From Choricystis sp. odSpoLacu1 (Eukaryota; Chlorophyta; Trebouxiophyceae): a stretch of DNA of 64,000 nucleotides. Numbering within the stretch: the first letter of the stretch is position 1; each line of letters begins with the position of its first letter. Of this stretch, positions 53,801 to 63,135 are shown in pieces. The DNA is taken from NCBI GenBank assembly GCA_958009055.1, contig OY253664.1:310001-374000 (forward strand). The letters are read 5' to 3'. A model generated the notes under the pieces. That model saw only the letters and a program-made list of their open reading frames with translations. It was not told the DNA's origin and made no database searches. Both the position numbers and the translations under genes were made by a program.

Positions 53801-54244
53801 GTCTCACCGCTCTCCCTTGCCACCACTCACCATCTCGGGCAGCAGCTTGCCCGACGCATCCGTCTTCTCGATCGTTTCCTGAGGGGGGTGCAGAGAGTGG
53901 AGGGTGTGAGGCGAGCGGCGTGAGAGGGCGGGACGCGCGCGCGATGCGCGCATTTGTCTTTCCTTGCCTTCCCTCCCCCTCCCCTCCCCCATCCAACGCA
54001 CCAAATACAGCAGCAGCAGCTTCTGCGTGAAGTGATCCTCGCTGGGCAGCACGTAGCGCACCACCGTGATGAACAGGCCGGGCACCGTGTCCCCGCCCGA
54101 CACGAGGGCAGCCAGTGCCGCGCGCAGCGCGTCGCGCCGCGCGTCGTCGTCCCCGTTCTCCAGCGCGTTCTTGATTTCTTGAGGGGAGGGAGGGTGTGGC
54201 TCGGTGGCCACCAGGAAGGTGCAGGATTTCTCGAGGGTGGCCAT
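50880..54244 (-). CDS. COPB1: coatomer subunit beta (beta-COP)
   Basis: Beta-COP is part of the COPI coat for Golgi-to-ER and intra-Golgi vesicles. Exons 54244-54002, 53878-53831, 53731-51290 and 51170-50880 join in phase 0, giving about 1007 residues, all in frame. The N-terminal adaptin-like solenoid shows KNALENGDDDARRDALRAAL, LEHRHSYVRRNAVLA-type sequence as LDHRHSYVRRNAVLAL, and the hinge is Ala/Gly/Pro-rich around residues 690-720. The C-terminal appendage reads DPVYAEAAVAVHQYDIVLDVTLVNRT, FEWENKVAINTAITD, GYMSANLYARSVFGEDALVNV and QGIALSLGDKLILKQK, matching the family end. It is divergent from the UBZ-type gene. Confidence 0.95.
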
Positions 54245-54620
54245 GGTGGGAGAGGGAGGGAAAGGATTGGGTGATGGGTGCGCGCGCGCAGCGGGGGGGG
54301 GGAGTCCAAACACAGGGACCGCGGCGCCGGCTTTGTCCCGCGCCAGGTGGATTGAGGGTGGCCGCGACTGGCACAGGCGCGCAGCGGCGGGGAAAGGAGG
54401 GACGGAGAGGCGGCCCCGATCAAACGTGAAAACAAGAGTGAACACGGCCACCCGAGCGCGGAATTCACTCTCTCGCGTTTTCTTTCTGCTCAAGCCCACG
54501 CGCTGCGCTGTCGCCAGCGCGTGTGGCTGTGTGCTCTCCCCTGCTCGCCAAGGAGCACACACACGCACACACGGAGTTCGCGGCTGGGAGTGGAGGGAGA
54601 AAAAAACGGGGGCGCTCAAT
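54245..54620. promoter_or_regulatory. divergent intergenic region, beta-COP / UBZ4-type gene
   Basis: 376 bases. The plus-strand gene end has an A7 tract followed by CGGGGGCGCTCAAT (54600-54620) directly before the ATG. A direct core-promoter motif is not evident. Confidence 0.4.
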
Positions 54621-55439
54621 ATGGACGGCGCCGACGCGGCGTGCCCGGTGTGCGGCGCCAGTCTGGCAGGTGCGTGTGGTGACGGTAGTGCCTGGCCAAA
54701 GGCGAGGAAAGGGTGGTGGTGGGCAAACGAAAACCTCAACCCTCTCCAACTTTCCTCCCCACACACAGCCCTGCCCGTGAACGCGCGCCACGCCCACGCC
54801 AACGCGTGTCTGGACAAGGCGTCGGTGTCAGCCACGGCTGGGCCGCCGAGGCCGCCGCCACCGCGGCGTACCCCCGCGCCGCCCGCTACCGTGTCACCCC
54901 CCGCCACCTGCCCCGTGTGCAACGCTTCCTTCGCGGGCTACGGCCTGTCCCGGCGACGAGCCCACGTCAACGCGTGCTGTGATGGCGCGCCATCGCCCGG
55001 GCCTCCGCTGGCGGCGGCTGCAGCGGCGCCCGCAACGCGCGCAGCCGCACGCCGCCCCCCCACCGACGCCCGCCCCGCAGAGCGCGCGTTGTTGGACGCG
55101 CTGTACCCGCCGCCCGTGACGTCACCGTCCGCCCCACCTCCCCCAAAACGCCGGCTGGCGCCGTCGGCGGTGGCGGGGGAGACAGCGCGCTCGGTCGCGC
55201 CCGCCGCCTCCCTGTGGCGGGGCGCAGCCGCCCCCGCCAACCCCGTGGTGGATGGCGCGGCCCCGCTGGAGGAGAGGGTGGCGGCCCGGCGAGCCGCAGT
55301 GGCAGCGGGAGCGGGAGTGGTGGTGGCCAGCAGCGGTGGCCCCGGCCCCGACGGCGGGTGTGGGCCGCCCGTGGGTGCTGACCCCCACCGTCCACCACCG
55401 TGCTCCCGCACCGACGCAGACACGCTGGCCGCGCCCTAA
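54621..55439 (+). CDS. tandem UBZ4/RAD18-type zinc-finger protein
   Basis: Exons 54621-54669 and 54769-55439 give 239 residues. Two similar fingers are present: CPVCGASLA...NARHAHANACLD near residues 9-35, interrupted by the intron, and CPVCNASFAGYGLSRRRAHVNACCD near residues 65-90. This CxxC...HxxxC form is the UBZ4 ubiquitin-binding finger found in RAD18, SLX4, FAN1 and SNM1A, and tandem copies are typical of SLX4. No SAP, SLX1-binding or nuclease domain is visible; the rest is Ala/Pro-rich. After the TAA stop at 55437-55439 the same frame stays open for 41 codons (AELVAARGVAASLERMVES and on) to a TAG at 55563, with coding-like composition, so the stop may be an error or the true end may be 55565. 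Confidence 0.7.
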   Translation: MDGADAACPVCGASLAGACGDGSAWPKARKGWWWANENLNPLQLSSPHTALPVNARHAHANACLDKASVSATAGPPRPPPPRRTPAPPATVSPPATCPVCNASFAGYGLSRRRAHVNACCDGAPSPGPPLAAAAAAPATRAAARRPPTDARPAERALLDALYPPPVTSPSAPPPPKRRLAPSAVAGETARSVAPAASLWRGAAAPANPVVDGAAPLEERVAARRAAVAAGAGVVVASSGGPGPDGGCGPPVGADPHRPPPCSRTDADTLAAP

Positions 55440-55648
55440 GCCGAGCTGGTGGCCGCGCGCGGCGTGGCGGCTAGTCTGGAGAGGATGGTGGAAAGCGCGG
55501 CGGCGCGGACCGTGGCGCCCGATGGTGGTGGCGGTGAAACAAAAGATGGTCCGGGGGTAGAGTAGAGAGAGAGAGAATGACCGTGTTTGAATACCGTGTT
55601 AGTGCTTTTTTTTGCAGAGAGAAACGAGACAAACAAAAAACAATCAAC

Positions 55649-56674
55649 TCACCGCCCCGCCGCCGACGCCAGCAGCTCGTGCAGCAGCACACCGGCCGCC
55701 ACGCTCACATTAAGCGAATCGACCGGCCCTCCTCCGGCCGGCCCACCACCACCGCTGACCGCCACGCGGCGCCCACACGCGCGCGCGACGAGGGGGCGGA
55801 GGCCTGTGCCTTCAGAGCCAAGGACGAGGAGGGTGGGTTTGTCCACGCGAAACCCGCGCACGGGTTCAGCCCCCTCCCCCGCTGCCGCGGCCACCACGCC
55901 CCACCCTGCGGCGGCGGCCTGGGTGAGGGACGCGGCCAGAGGGCCGGCCACGGCGCAGATGCGGAGCAGTTCCAGAGCGCCAGCCGAGGCTTTGGAGGCT
56001 GCAGGGGACGCGGGTGCACAATTCTTGGGCGCCAGCGCCACGCCCGCCGCCCCCAGGAAGAGGGCAGACCGGGCGATCGCCCCCAGGTTGTGGGGGTCGG
56101 CCACCTCGTCCAGCACGAGCCAGACGGGGTGGGCAGAGGGGTCGGGGCCGCCAAACCCTGAGGCCGCAGCATCGGCCGCGCGCGGCCACGGCGGCAGCCT
56201 CCCCCACTCCAGCGGCGACGCCTCCAGCACGATGCCCTGGTGAGGCGCGTCCCGAGTGGCCAGGTTGAGGGCGTGTTTGTCGGTTTGGATGACGGTGACG
56301 CCAGCGGCGGCCGCGGCGGCCGCGACGGCGGCGCGGCGCGCGGCGCCTGCTGCAGCCGGCCCCCGCGGCCCGACACCATCTCCATCCGCCTGCACGTACA
56401 ACGTGTACAGGTCCCGTTTGGAGGAGGTCAGGGCGGCGGCGACGGGGTTGACGCCATACAGGGTGACAGCGCCTTCGCGGATGGGGGCGCCCGCAGAGGC
56501 AGACGGCCCGCCGCCGCTCCCGCCGCGCCTGTCAACGAACGTGTTCTGTCGCCTACCCCCCGCGTCTGTGTCGCGAGGGGGGGGGCGGGACCGCCAGCCG
56601 CCCTCGTGCGCGGCAAGGCAGCGCGCATGCCGCGGCGCGGTGGCCGCGGCGCGGCGCGCGGCGGCCAGCGCCAT
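55649..56674 (-). CDS. SpoU/TrmH-family rRNA 2'-O-methyltransferase (MRM1-like)
   Basis: SPOUT-class enzymes methylate the ribose 2'-OH of organellar rRNA. One exon encodes 341 residues. The N-terminus is Ala/Arg-rich (MALAAARRAAATAPRHARC), a likely mitochondrial or plastid transit peptide. An L30e-like substrate-binding domain starts with LYGVNPVAAALTSSKRDLYTLYVQ. The three SpoU motifs are present: motif 1 DPHNLGAIARSALFLGAAGV with the conserved Asn and Arg, motif 2 LVLGSEGTGL, motif 3 DSLNVSVAAGVLLHELL. QGIVLEASPLEW matches the MRM1/RlmB linker. The start at 56674 gives the best targeting peptide, although the frame is open to 57034. Confidence 0.92.
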   Translation of the reverse strand: MALAAARRAAATAPRHARCLAAHEGGWRSRPPPRDTDAGGRRQNTFVDRRGGSGGGPSASAGAPIREGAVTLYGVNPVAAALTSSKRDLYTLYVQADGDGVGPRGPAAAGAARRAAVAAAAAAAGVTVIQTDKHALNLATRDAPHQGIVLEASPLEWGRLPPWPRAADAAASGFGGPDPSAHPVWLVLDEVADPHNLGAIARSALFLGAAGVALAPKNCAPASPAASKASAGALELLRICAVAGPLAASLTQAAAAGWGVVAAAAGEGAEPVRGFRVDKPTLLVLGSEGTGLRPLVARACGRRVAVSGGGGPAGGGPVDSLNVSVAAGVLLHELLASAAGR

Positions 56675-57434
56675 GGGTGTGGAGTGGAGCGTGTGGAGGG
56701 GAGAGGAGGTCCTAGAGGTGCAGACTAGGGTGGTTGCGTGGTGAAGGCGGCAACCGCATAGGAAAGAGAGGCGGGGGGAGTGGGGAAAACGTCTGAAAAC
56801 AAAAAAACACTGAGTTACAAACTTGCAGGCACACACCAAACACGCGCGACGCCAGACGATCCCGCCACCGGGGGGAGAAACAGGATCGACGGAGTGCGCG
56901 AGTTTTTCGGCTGCAAAACATTTAAAAAAAAAAAAAAAATGAAGGGGAGGGGGGAGGGGGGGGGGCGCCAGTCTGCACGCACGAGAAAGAAGGCACGGCA
57001 CACGGGGACGCGCGTGTTGGGAAGGGACGCACACACGCGCGCGTGTGTGCGTGGCGGGAGACTGAGTAACTTCGGGGGGAGGGGTGGGGGTGGGGAAGGG
57101 GGGTTGCGAAAAAAAACATGTCGTGGGTTTTTTTTATCTCTCCTAGCGTGTGCAAAAAAAAAAACAAGAAGGGGGGGGGGGGGGGGGGTCTGCGTCCGTA
57201 AGGGGGTGGGGTGGGGGCACGCACACACAAAAACCAATGAGTGTGGGTGGTGGTGCGGGTGCCAGGGAGGAGGGAGGTGGGGGGGCGGAGAAGGCTGGTG
57301 GCCCTCTCAGAAAACGCCGCCCGGACTCCAGCTGCCTGCGCCTGCGGCCCGAAAAAAAAAAAAAAGGGGGGGGGGGGGGGGGAAGGGGGGGGGGGAAAAA
57401 GAGGTTCCTAAAAAACCTGCGTTCCATCATCGTC
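56675..57434. other. intergenic, MYB 3' flank and MRM1 5' flank, homopolymer-rich
   Basis: 760 bases without a convincing gene but with an extreme density of homopolymers: A15 near 56925, T7-T8 near 57124, A11 near 57154, G18 at 57171-57188, A14 at 57352-57365, G17 at 57366-57382 and another long G run from 57385. Most of it would be MYB 3' UTR or terminator and MRM1 promoter. Confidence 0.7.
57352..57396. repeat. A14-G17-AA-G-run polypurine tract
   Basis: A purine-only tract about 40 bases downstream of the MYB stop. In the MYB transcript it reads as a C/U-only stretch. Such mirror-like purine runs can form triplex or quadruplex DNA. The exact run length in the assembly may be unreliable. 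Confidence 0.8.
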
Positions 57435-58681
57435 TCACGCCGCACACCCCGGCCTCGCCAGAAACAGGGGCGCCGGCGGCGCCAGCTGCGGCGCGCACGG
57501 CGGGGCAGCGGCAAGGAACAACGACGACGACGACACGGCCGCCACGCCGTGCGTCAGCAGCCACGGCGACGCCGCGCCGCCCCCGCCCACGCGCGCCGCC
57601 TCCGCCCAGGGCGCCAGGGCGGCCTGCAGCACGGCGGCCGCGTCAAAGTCGGAGGAGGTGGGGGTGGTGGGGGAGGGCGGGCAGACGCGGTGGGGCGGCG
57701 GCAGCGCTTGGGGAGGCGTCGCGGGCGTGTCCCCGCCGCGGTTGCCGCCGCACGATGACAGAGGGGATGCAGGGGCTGCGACTCGCACCGCGGCCGGGGT
57801 GGAGGCAGCGGCCAGGGCCAGCAGTCCCGCTGCGGCGCCCGGAGGCAGCGCCGCCTGCACGTGCGCGCGCCGTTTCACCACGCCGCCCCCGCTGCGGGCG
57901 GGGGTGGGCGGGCAGCTGCCATCGGACTCACTGCTGGCGCTGCCACCACCCAGCGCCCGCCGCTTCAGCCGCCCGTTCCAGTGGTTTTTGACGGCGTTGT
58001 CGGTGCGGCCGGGGAGCAGGCGAGCAATCGTGGCCCACGCGTTGCCGTGGGCGGACCACGCCGCCAGGATGGTGGCGTCTTCGGCGGGGGTGAAGGGGGC
58101 CTTGTTGAGGGCGGGGTCGAGGGCGTTAAACCAGCTGGGGGGGGGGGGGGAGGGGGGCGTGTGTTTTTGTCGGGTGACGCACCAGTGTTTTGGCGTCGCG
58201 TCGCAAGCCTCCTTGGTCGCGTGACGCGTGCCGCGCGCCCTCCCACCGCGCGCCCGCCTTCGACGCCCCGCCGCCGCCCCGACGCCCCCGCCATCGCACG
58301 TTCACTCCCTCCAAACTCACCGCAGTCGGCAGCTTTTGCCCGACCGGCCGTCCAGGTTGAGGGACTGAGGGAGAGAGATGGGTCGTTCGGTTCAGCTGAT
58401 GGGGCAGCGAAAAAAACTGGTTGCCCCCCCGCCCGCGTCCCCCTGCCTGTTCCACCCCTCACTCGACTGGCACTGCCTCACAACTCACCGCAGCTATAAA
58501 AGACCAGTTGCGCGCTCCATAATGGTGGACGGCTTCGACGAGGGCGGCGTCCTCCTGTGTGCGTTTTAGGGAAAGGATGGGCCGCCGTGCCTTTGCATGG
58601 CCAGCCGTGTTGTGAACCCGTTGCCGCCCACACACGCACCTCTGCCGTCCAAGTGCGCCGCGACGATAAATCACACTTCAT
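57435..58681 (-). CDS. R2R3-type MYB transcription factor
   Basis: Exons 58681-58640, 58554-58489, 58364-58321 and 58134-57435 join in phase to give 283 residues. Two SANT/MYB repeats are formed across three introns. R2 is [31 protein letters not shown], then [15 protein letters not shown]3 is [58 protein letters not shown], with the first Trp replaced by Phe as usual in plants. [14 protein letters not shown] and [12 protein letters not shown] are hallmark DNA-contact helices. The tail is Ala/Pro/Ser-rich and unrelated to known subgroups. The order resembles the S22/MYB44-like or algal R2R3 class, but no subgroup can be given. Intron 3 has a polypyrimidine tract of C14 directly touching its AG. 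Confidence 0.92.
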
Positions 58682-58929
58682 CGCGGTGGTGGGGGAGGCG
58701 GAGGAAGGCCGAGGAGAGGAGGGTCGCACAGGCGCGACACCAAACAAAACCAGGTTGTGAGGGAGGGCAAAAGCGCGTCGAGGCCGACCCCAAGCGCAGC
58801 CCTATTATTCGTTTTTTCGCCAACCTCACTGGAGGTCTGGCCGCTGTGTGTGACTCTCCACGCACACAAAAAGAGAAGAACTACCACCCTCATGGCTTCA
58901 CATCGTTTTTTTTGGACGCCACACCCTCT

Positions 58930-60553
58930 TCACCCCGCCGCCGCCGGCACCTCTGCCGCGGGCGCCGCCACCGCCTCCCCACCATCCACCTGCCCCACCC
59001 GCTCGGGCGACGGCGCCCCCGATCCACCCCCGCTGGCCAGCAGGTCCATTCCCACCGGCCCCAACCGCGGCGGCGGCGGCGGCGGCACGCCCGCGCCCCG
59101 CCGCCACAGCGTCACCTCCGTCTGCTTGAAGTAGCGCCTGTCTTCATCATCCACCAGCACCAGGTTGAGGAAGTAGCGCACGGAGAACTGTGTGAGTGGA
59201 TGGGAGGGAGGGTTGTGTGGGCGGTTTTTCTTGTTCTCTTTTTCGCTCATCCCGCCCCCTCTACCCACACCACTCCACACACCTTGTTGTGCACGTTGCG
59301 GTACGTGGGCGTCACGTTGTACGGCGCCAGCGACATGCGGACGGGGACACTCTCCCCCCGCACGGGGGCGCCGTCCATCAGCTCAAACCGCCCCACCGTC
59401 TCGCTCTCAGACCGGGCGGCCGTGCCCGCCCCCGTCGTCTCGCGGCGGCGGAGCTCCAGGTCCATGTGTTTGAGCTTGATGCGGACCTAGGGAGGGATGG
59501 GGGTGGGCAGAGTGTGTGTGTGAGTGTTTCTGTTTTTGATCAACCAGCCCCCCCCCAAAAAAAAAAAACACTCTCCCTCCCTTCCTCCCAAACTCACCAG
59601 CAGAAAGTTGACCCGCCCCAGCACCGTGTCCTGGAGCCCGTACGCCCCCCTGTCAAACGCGAGCTCGATGTGGAGGCAGTCCTCGATGCCCACCTCCAGG
59701 CGGACGGGGGAGGCGAGGGTGGGGGGGACGGCAGCAGAAGGGCTGGCGGGTGGGGCGGCTGCGGCCACGCCCCCACCACACCACACCACACCCTCTGGTG
59801 GCGGTGGTTCACTCCTGGGCGCCTGGACCGCCAGCGGCCACTCTCGCGCGACGGAGGGGGCGTAGGCTCGAGACACGCTCGCCTTCAGCGCGTACCGCAG
59901 CCGCACACCGCGCCCGGTGTACGATTCGTGGGGCAAGTCCACCCGTCCAAACTCAAAGGGCAGGACGAGGGTGGAGGTGAGGGTGCCAGGGGGGGCGAGG
60001 TCTCTCACCACCGTCAAAAAATCATGTTTCGCGGTGCGCGGCCCGCCCGCGGCGTCTGGGGACAGCTCGATGCGGCCGAGGAGGCGCACCTTGATGCCGG
60101 CGTGGTCGAGGCGCTTGCCGGGGGCGGGGGTGACGCGGATCTGATGGGGGGAGGCGGGGTGGTGGGTGTGGGGGTGGATGATTCACCTCTCTCGCTCTGT
60201 TTCCACAACACAACACACTCACACACACCACCACCCTTTCTCTCTTACCTCGCCCGCAATCGTGTCACCATCCACAAACAGGGGCGCAGGCTCCGGGTCC
60301 CCCCCGCCGCGGGAGCGCAGCAGCGCGGTCTCCCGCGTGCCGCCCCCCGCGGGCGGACGCAGCTCCAGGGTCAGAGTGGCGGGCGGGGCGAGGCCCAGGT
60401 TGTTGAGCAGGTTGTTCTGTGGAGGTGGAGAGGAGTGTGTGGGAGGGTGGGTGGGAAGCGAGCGGAGAGGGGGGTGAAGGCACCAAAGAAAAAAAACGTC
60501 GAGCGTGTGTCGCTGTCCCTCCCGCTCACGGCACAGCAACTTCCACGCACCAT
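58930..60553 (-). CDS. VPS26: retromer subunit VPS26
   Basis: VPS26 is an arrestin-fold subunit of the retromer cargo-recognition core. Exons are 60553-60551 (the ATG alone), 60416-60249, 60140-59598, 59486-59283 and 59187-58930, giving 391 residues. The initiator codon is followed directly by GTGCGT, and the next exon starts NNLLNNLGLAPPATLTLEL, matching the family's MNYLxGxFxPPCNI start. Later blocks are nearly invariant: GIKVRLLGRIEL, LPFEFGRVDLPHESYTG, RLRYALKASVSRAYA, LEVGIEDCLHIELAFD, VRIKLKHMDLELRRRE, FELMDGAPVRGESVPVRM and NLVLVDDEDRRYFKQTEVTLWR. There is a Pro/Ala-rich insertion after PRSEPPPPEG and a variable tail. Confidence 0.95.
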
Positions 60554-60922
60554 GATGTGTGAGCGCGCGTCAACAGCGAGAGAGAGAGGCAGGAGCGAGA
60601 GAGAGAGGGAGGTGTGGGGCAGTGATGCGTCGATGAGTGTCCGCGCGGCGGAGGCACAGCGCGCCCGTCACAGCACCCGACCTGCCCGACACGCGGATGC
60701 AGACAGCTGTGGGGTCTGGTCGAGCGCCAGACAGTCGTCAGCGAGCGTCGACGAGCGTCGGCGCGCACTGAAAAACGCTGTTTGGAGCGCAAATGTGTTT
60801 TGTTTTCACACTCGCGTTTCTTTTCTGCTCTGCGCCCCCGTGCTCCCCCCGCTCACACCACTAGTGCGCCCCGTGGGCAAAGGCGTGTGTACACACACCA
60901 TACACACACCAACACCCCGCAC
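60554..60922. promoter_or_regulatory. divergent intergenic region, VPS26 / NOC4
   Basis: 369 bases. It contains GAGAGAGAG stretches (60578-60612) near the VPS26 start and repeated GAGCGTCGACGAGCGTCG-type units at 60739-60760. No gene or TATA box is seen. Confidence 0.45.
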
Positions 60923-62934
60923 ATGACGCGCCCACGCTCCCCCGCCGACCGCGTGCGCGCGGCGGCCGACGCGCTGCTGGCCGACCCGGTGGCCGCGGCC
61001 AACCAGCTGCCCGCGTTGATTGAAGCGGAGGGTGTGCCCAGTGATGAGGTGGGTGGTGAGGGGGAGAGAGTGGGAGAGAGGAGGAGGAGAGGGGGGCGGC
61101 GGCTTGTTTGCCGCATGTGGGGCGCGGCACCCACCGCGTCCCCCCCTTTTCCAGCGGCCGGTCGGTGGTTGGTGTGTCCAAACCTACAGTATGTTTTTGG
61201 GCGACGGAGAGGGGGGGGACTCAGTCTCACAAACACCTTTCCTTTTCCCCCTTCCTCTCTTCCCCCAGCCGTCTGTCGCCGCGGCGACCGCCGCGGTGCG
61301 GGGCGCCATGCTCGTCTTCCAAGCCGCCGGCGGACGCGACGAGCTGGAGACACCGAGTGGCGACGGCGATGGTGAGACAGTGGCGGCGGTGGACGCCGCC
61401 AACGGCGACGACGACGACGGCGTGCGCGCGGGCTTAGCTGCCGAAACAGCGTACCGCGCCTGGCTGCGATCCCGCTTTGCCGACCACACGGCCGCCCTGC
61501 GGTGCTTGTTGAAGCGGGGGGGGGAGTACCCCATCCTGCAAGCGACTGTTGCGCGTGCGGCGCTGGAGGCGGCACGCACAGCCCAAGCGGGTGTGTTGGA
61601 CGTCTCCTCTGTGTCGGCCGCGGTTGACGCCCTCCTCTCCTCCGACCGCGCCGGCGCCGGCGCGTCCGACGCCGCGGTCGCCGTGTTTGTGGCCACCGCG
61701 AGCGAGTGTGTGGACGTGCGGTACGCTGTGTTACGAGGAGTCGCGGCGGCAGCGGCCGGCCTGTCTCGCGCGGCAGCGCGCGGCGACGGGGGTGGTGACT
61801 CCGACGCCAACATCGACGACGACGGCCCCCTGGCCGACGCGGGGCGCACCCTGGTGGACGTGCTGACAGCGCTGCCGCCGACTGTGGACGTGGGGGGGGG
61901 TGGCGATGACGACAACGACGCCCCCACCCAACCCCCAAAAACCTTCTGTGGCGCCGAAGCCCTGGGCGGCGCCGCCCCCTCCACCGGCACCGCGGGCGCC
62001 CGCGCCCGGCGCAAACGGCGGCGGGACGGTGGCGACGGCGACGGCGCCACCCGGCGCGCGCCCTGGGCGTCGACCACGCGCCAGCGCGCGGCGGCGGGCG
62101 CGGCGTGGGCGGCCTGCCTGCGCGCGCCCCTCCCCTCGGACGCCGCGTCCCGCCTGCTGACCGCCCTGCCCGCCGCGTTACCAGGTGTCGGCACCCCGTT
62201 GCTCCTGTGCGACGCGTTGTTTGCCGCTGCCTCGTCTGACGACCAATCCCGCGCCCTCGCGGCTCTGCGTGCCCTATTCGAACTCGTTGTCCGCCACGGC
62301 GTCGAATACCCGCGCGCCTACGACGCCCTGTATGCGCTGGTGACGCCCCTTGCCTTGTCTGGCCCCCGGCGTGCCGACTTTGCGGGCCTGGCGGACGCGT
62401 TCCTCGCGTCCCCGTTGGTGCCAGCCTACACGGCCGCCGCGTTTGCCAAACGCTACGCCCGCCTGGCGGTCACCGCCTCCCTCCCCCCTCCCGTGGCAGA
62501 GGGCGCGCTGGCCATGGTGCACAACGTGGTGCGGCGCCACCGCGCGTGCGGCGTGCTGTTGAACCGGGTGGATGGGGGTGACGACGACGACACGCCCGCC
62601 TCCCTCCACTCCGACCCCTACAACCCGGCCGCCCCCGACCCCGCCTCCTCCCGCGCCATTGAGTCGTCCCTGTGGGAGGTGGCCCAGGCGGCGAGGTCGC
62701 CGCACGCCCGCGTCGCGGCAGCCGCGCGCGCGCTGCTGGAGGGCGACCCCGCGCGGAGGGGGGGGGGGCGAGATTGATTATGCTGCCTGCGCGGCGGGGA
62801 CCTACGGCTCCGCAGTGGCCAACGCCCTGGCCAAGCGGGTCAAGCGGCCGCCCGGGGTGGTGGCGCCGGTGGGGGAGGATGGGGTGGCGGTGTGGGGGGC
62901 GGCCGCGGGCGGCGCGTGGGGGGTGTGGGTGTGA
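60923..62934 (+). CDS. NOC4: nucleolar complex protein 4 (NOC4, CBF/MAK21 family)
   Basis: NOC4 acts with NOP14 in assembly and export of the 40S subunit. Exon 1 is 60923-61048 and exon 2 starts at 61269, in phase 0. The CBF domain is recognised near the end: VPAYTAAAFAKRYARLAVTASLPPP, ALAMVHNVVRRHRACGVLLNR, DPYNPAAPDPASSRAIESSLWEV, a sequence highly typical of NOC4. Ala- and Asp-rich linkers fill the first half, with a basic RARRKRRRDGG segment likely to be a nuclear or nucleolar signal. The frame as written stops at 62777 just after the G11 run 62758-62768; in the neighbouring frame coding-like sequence (IDYAACAAGTYGSAVANALAKRVKR) continues to TGA at 62934, which I take as the real end. Confidence 0.85.
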
Positions 62935-63135
62935 TGGTTTGGTTTGGGTTTCATCACATGGAAATGCAAAGGAAAAGACAAGGCAAACTTTTTACAAAGC
63001 GGGGGAAGGAAATGGGCTATTTGTGTGGTGTCCTCCCCAGCTTGTGTGGTGTTCAGAACGGACGGGGAAGGGGGAAGAAAAGAAAGGGGGGGGGTGTGCG
63101 CGTGTCGCTGAGCTCTCCCAGTTCTTTCTCAACGC

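Noticed and set aside
56675..57434. Open frames of 100-400 codons across the homopolymer-rich spacer
   Set aside because: Composition is dominated by runs of Lys, Gly, Pro and Phe from homopolymers, and no motif is present.
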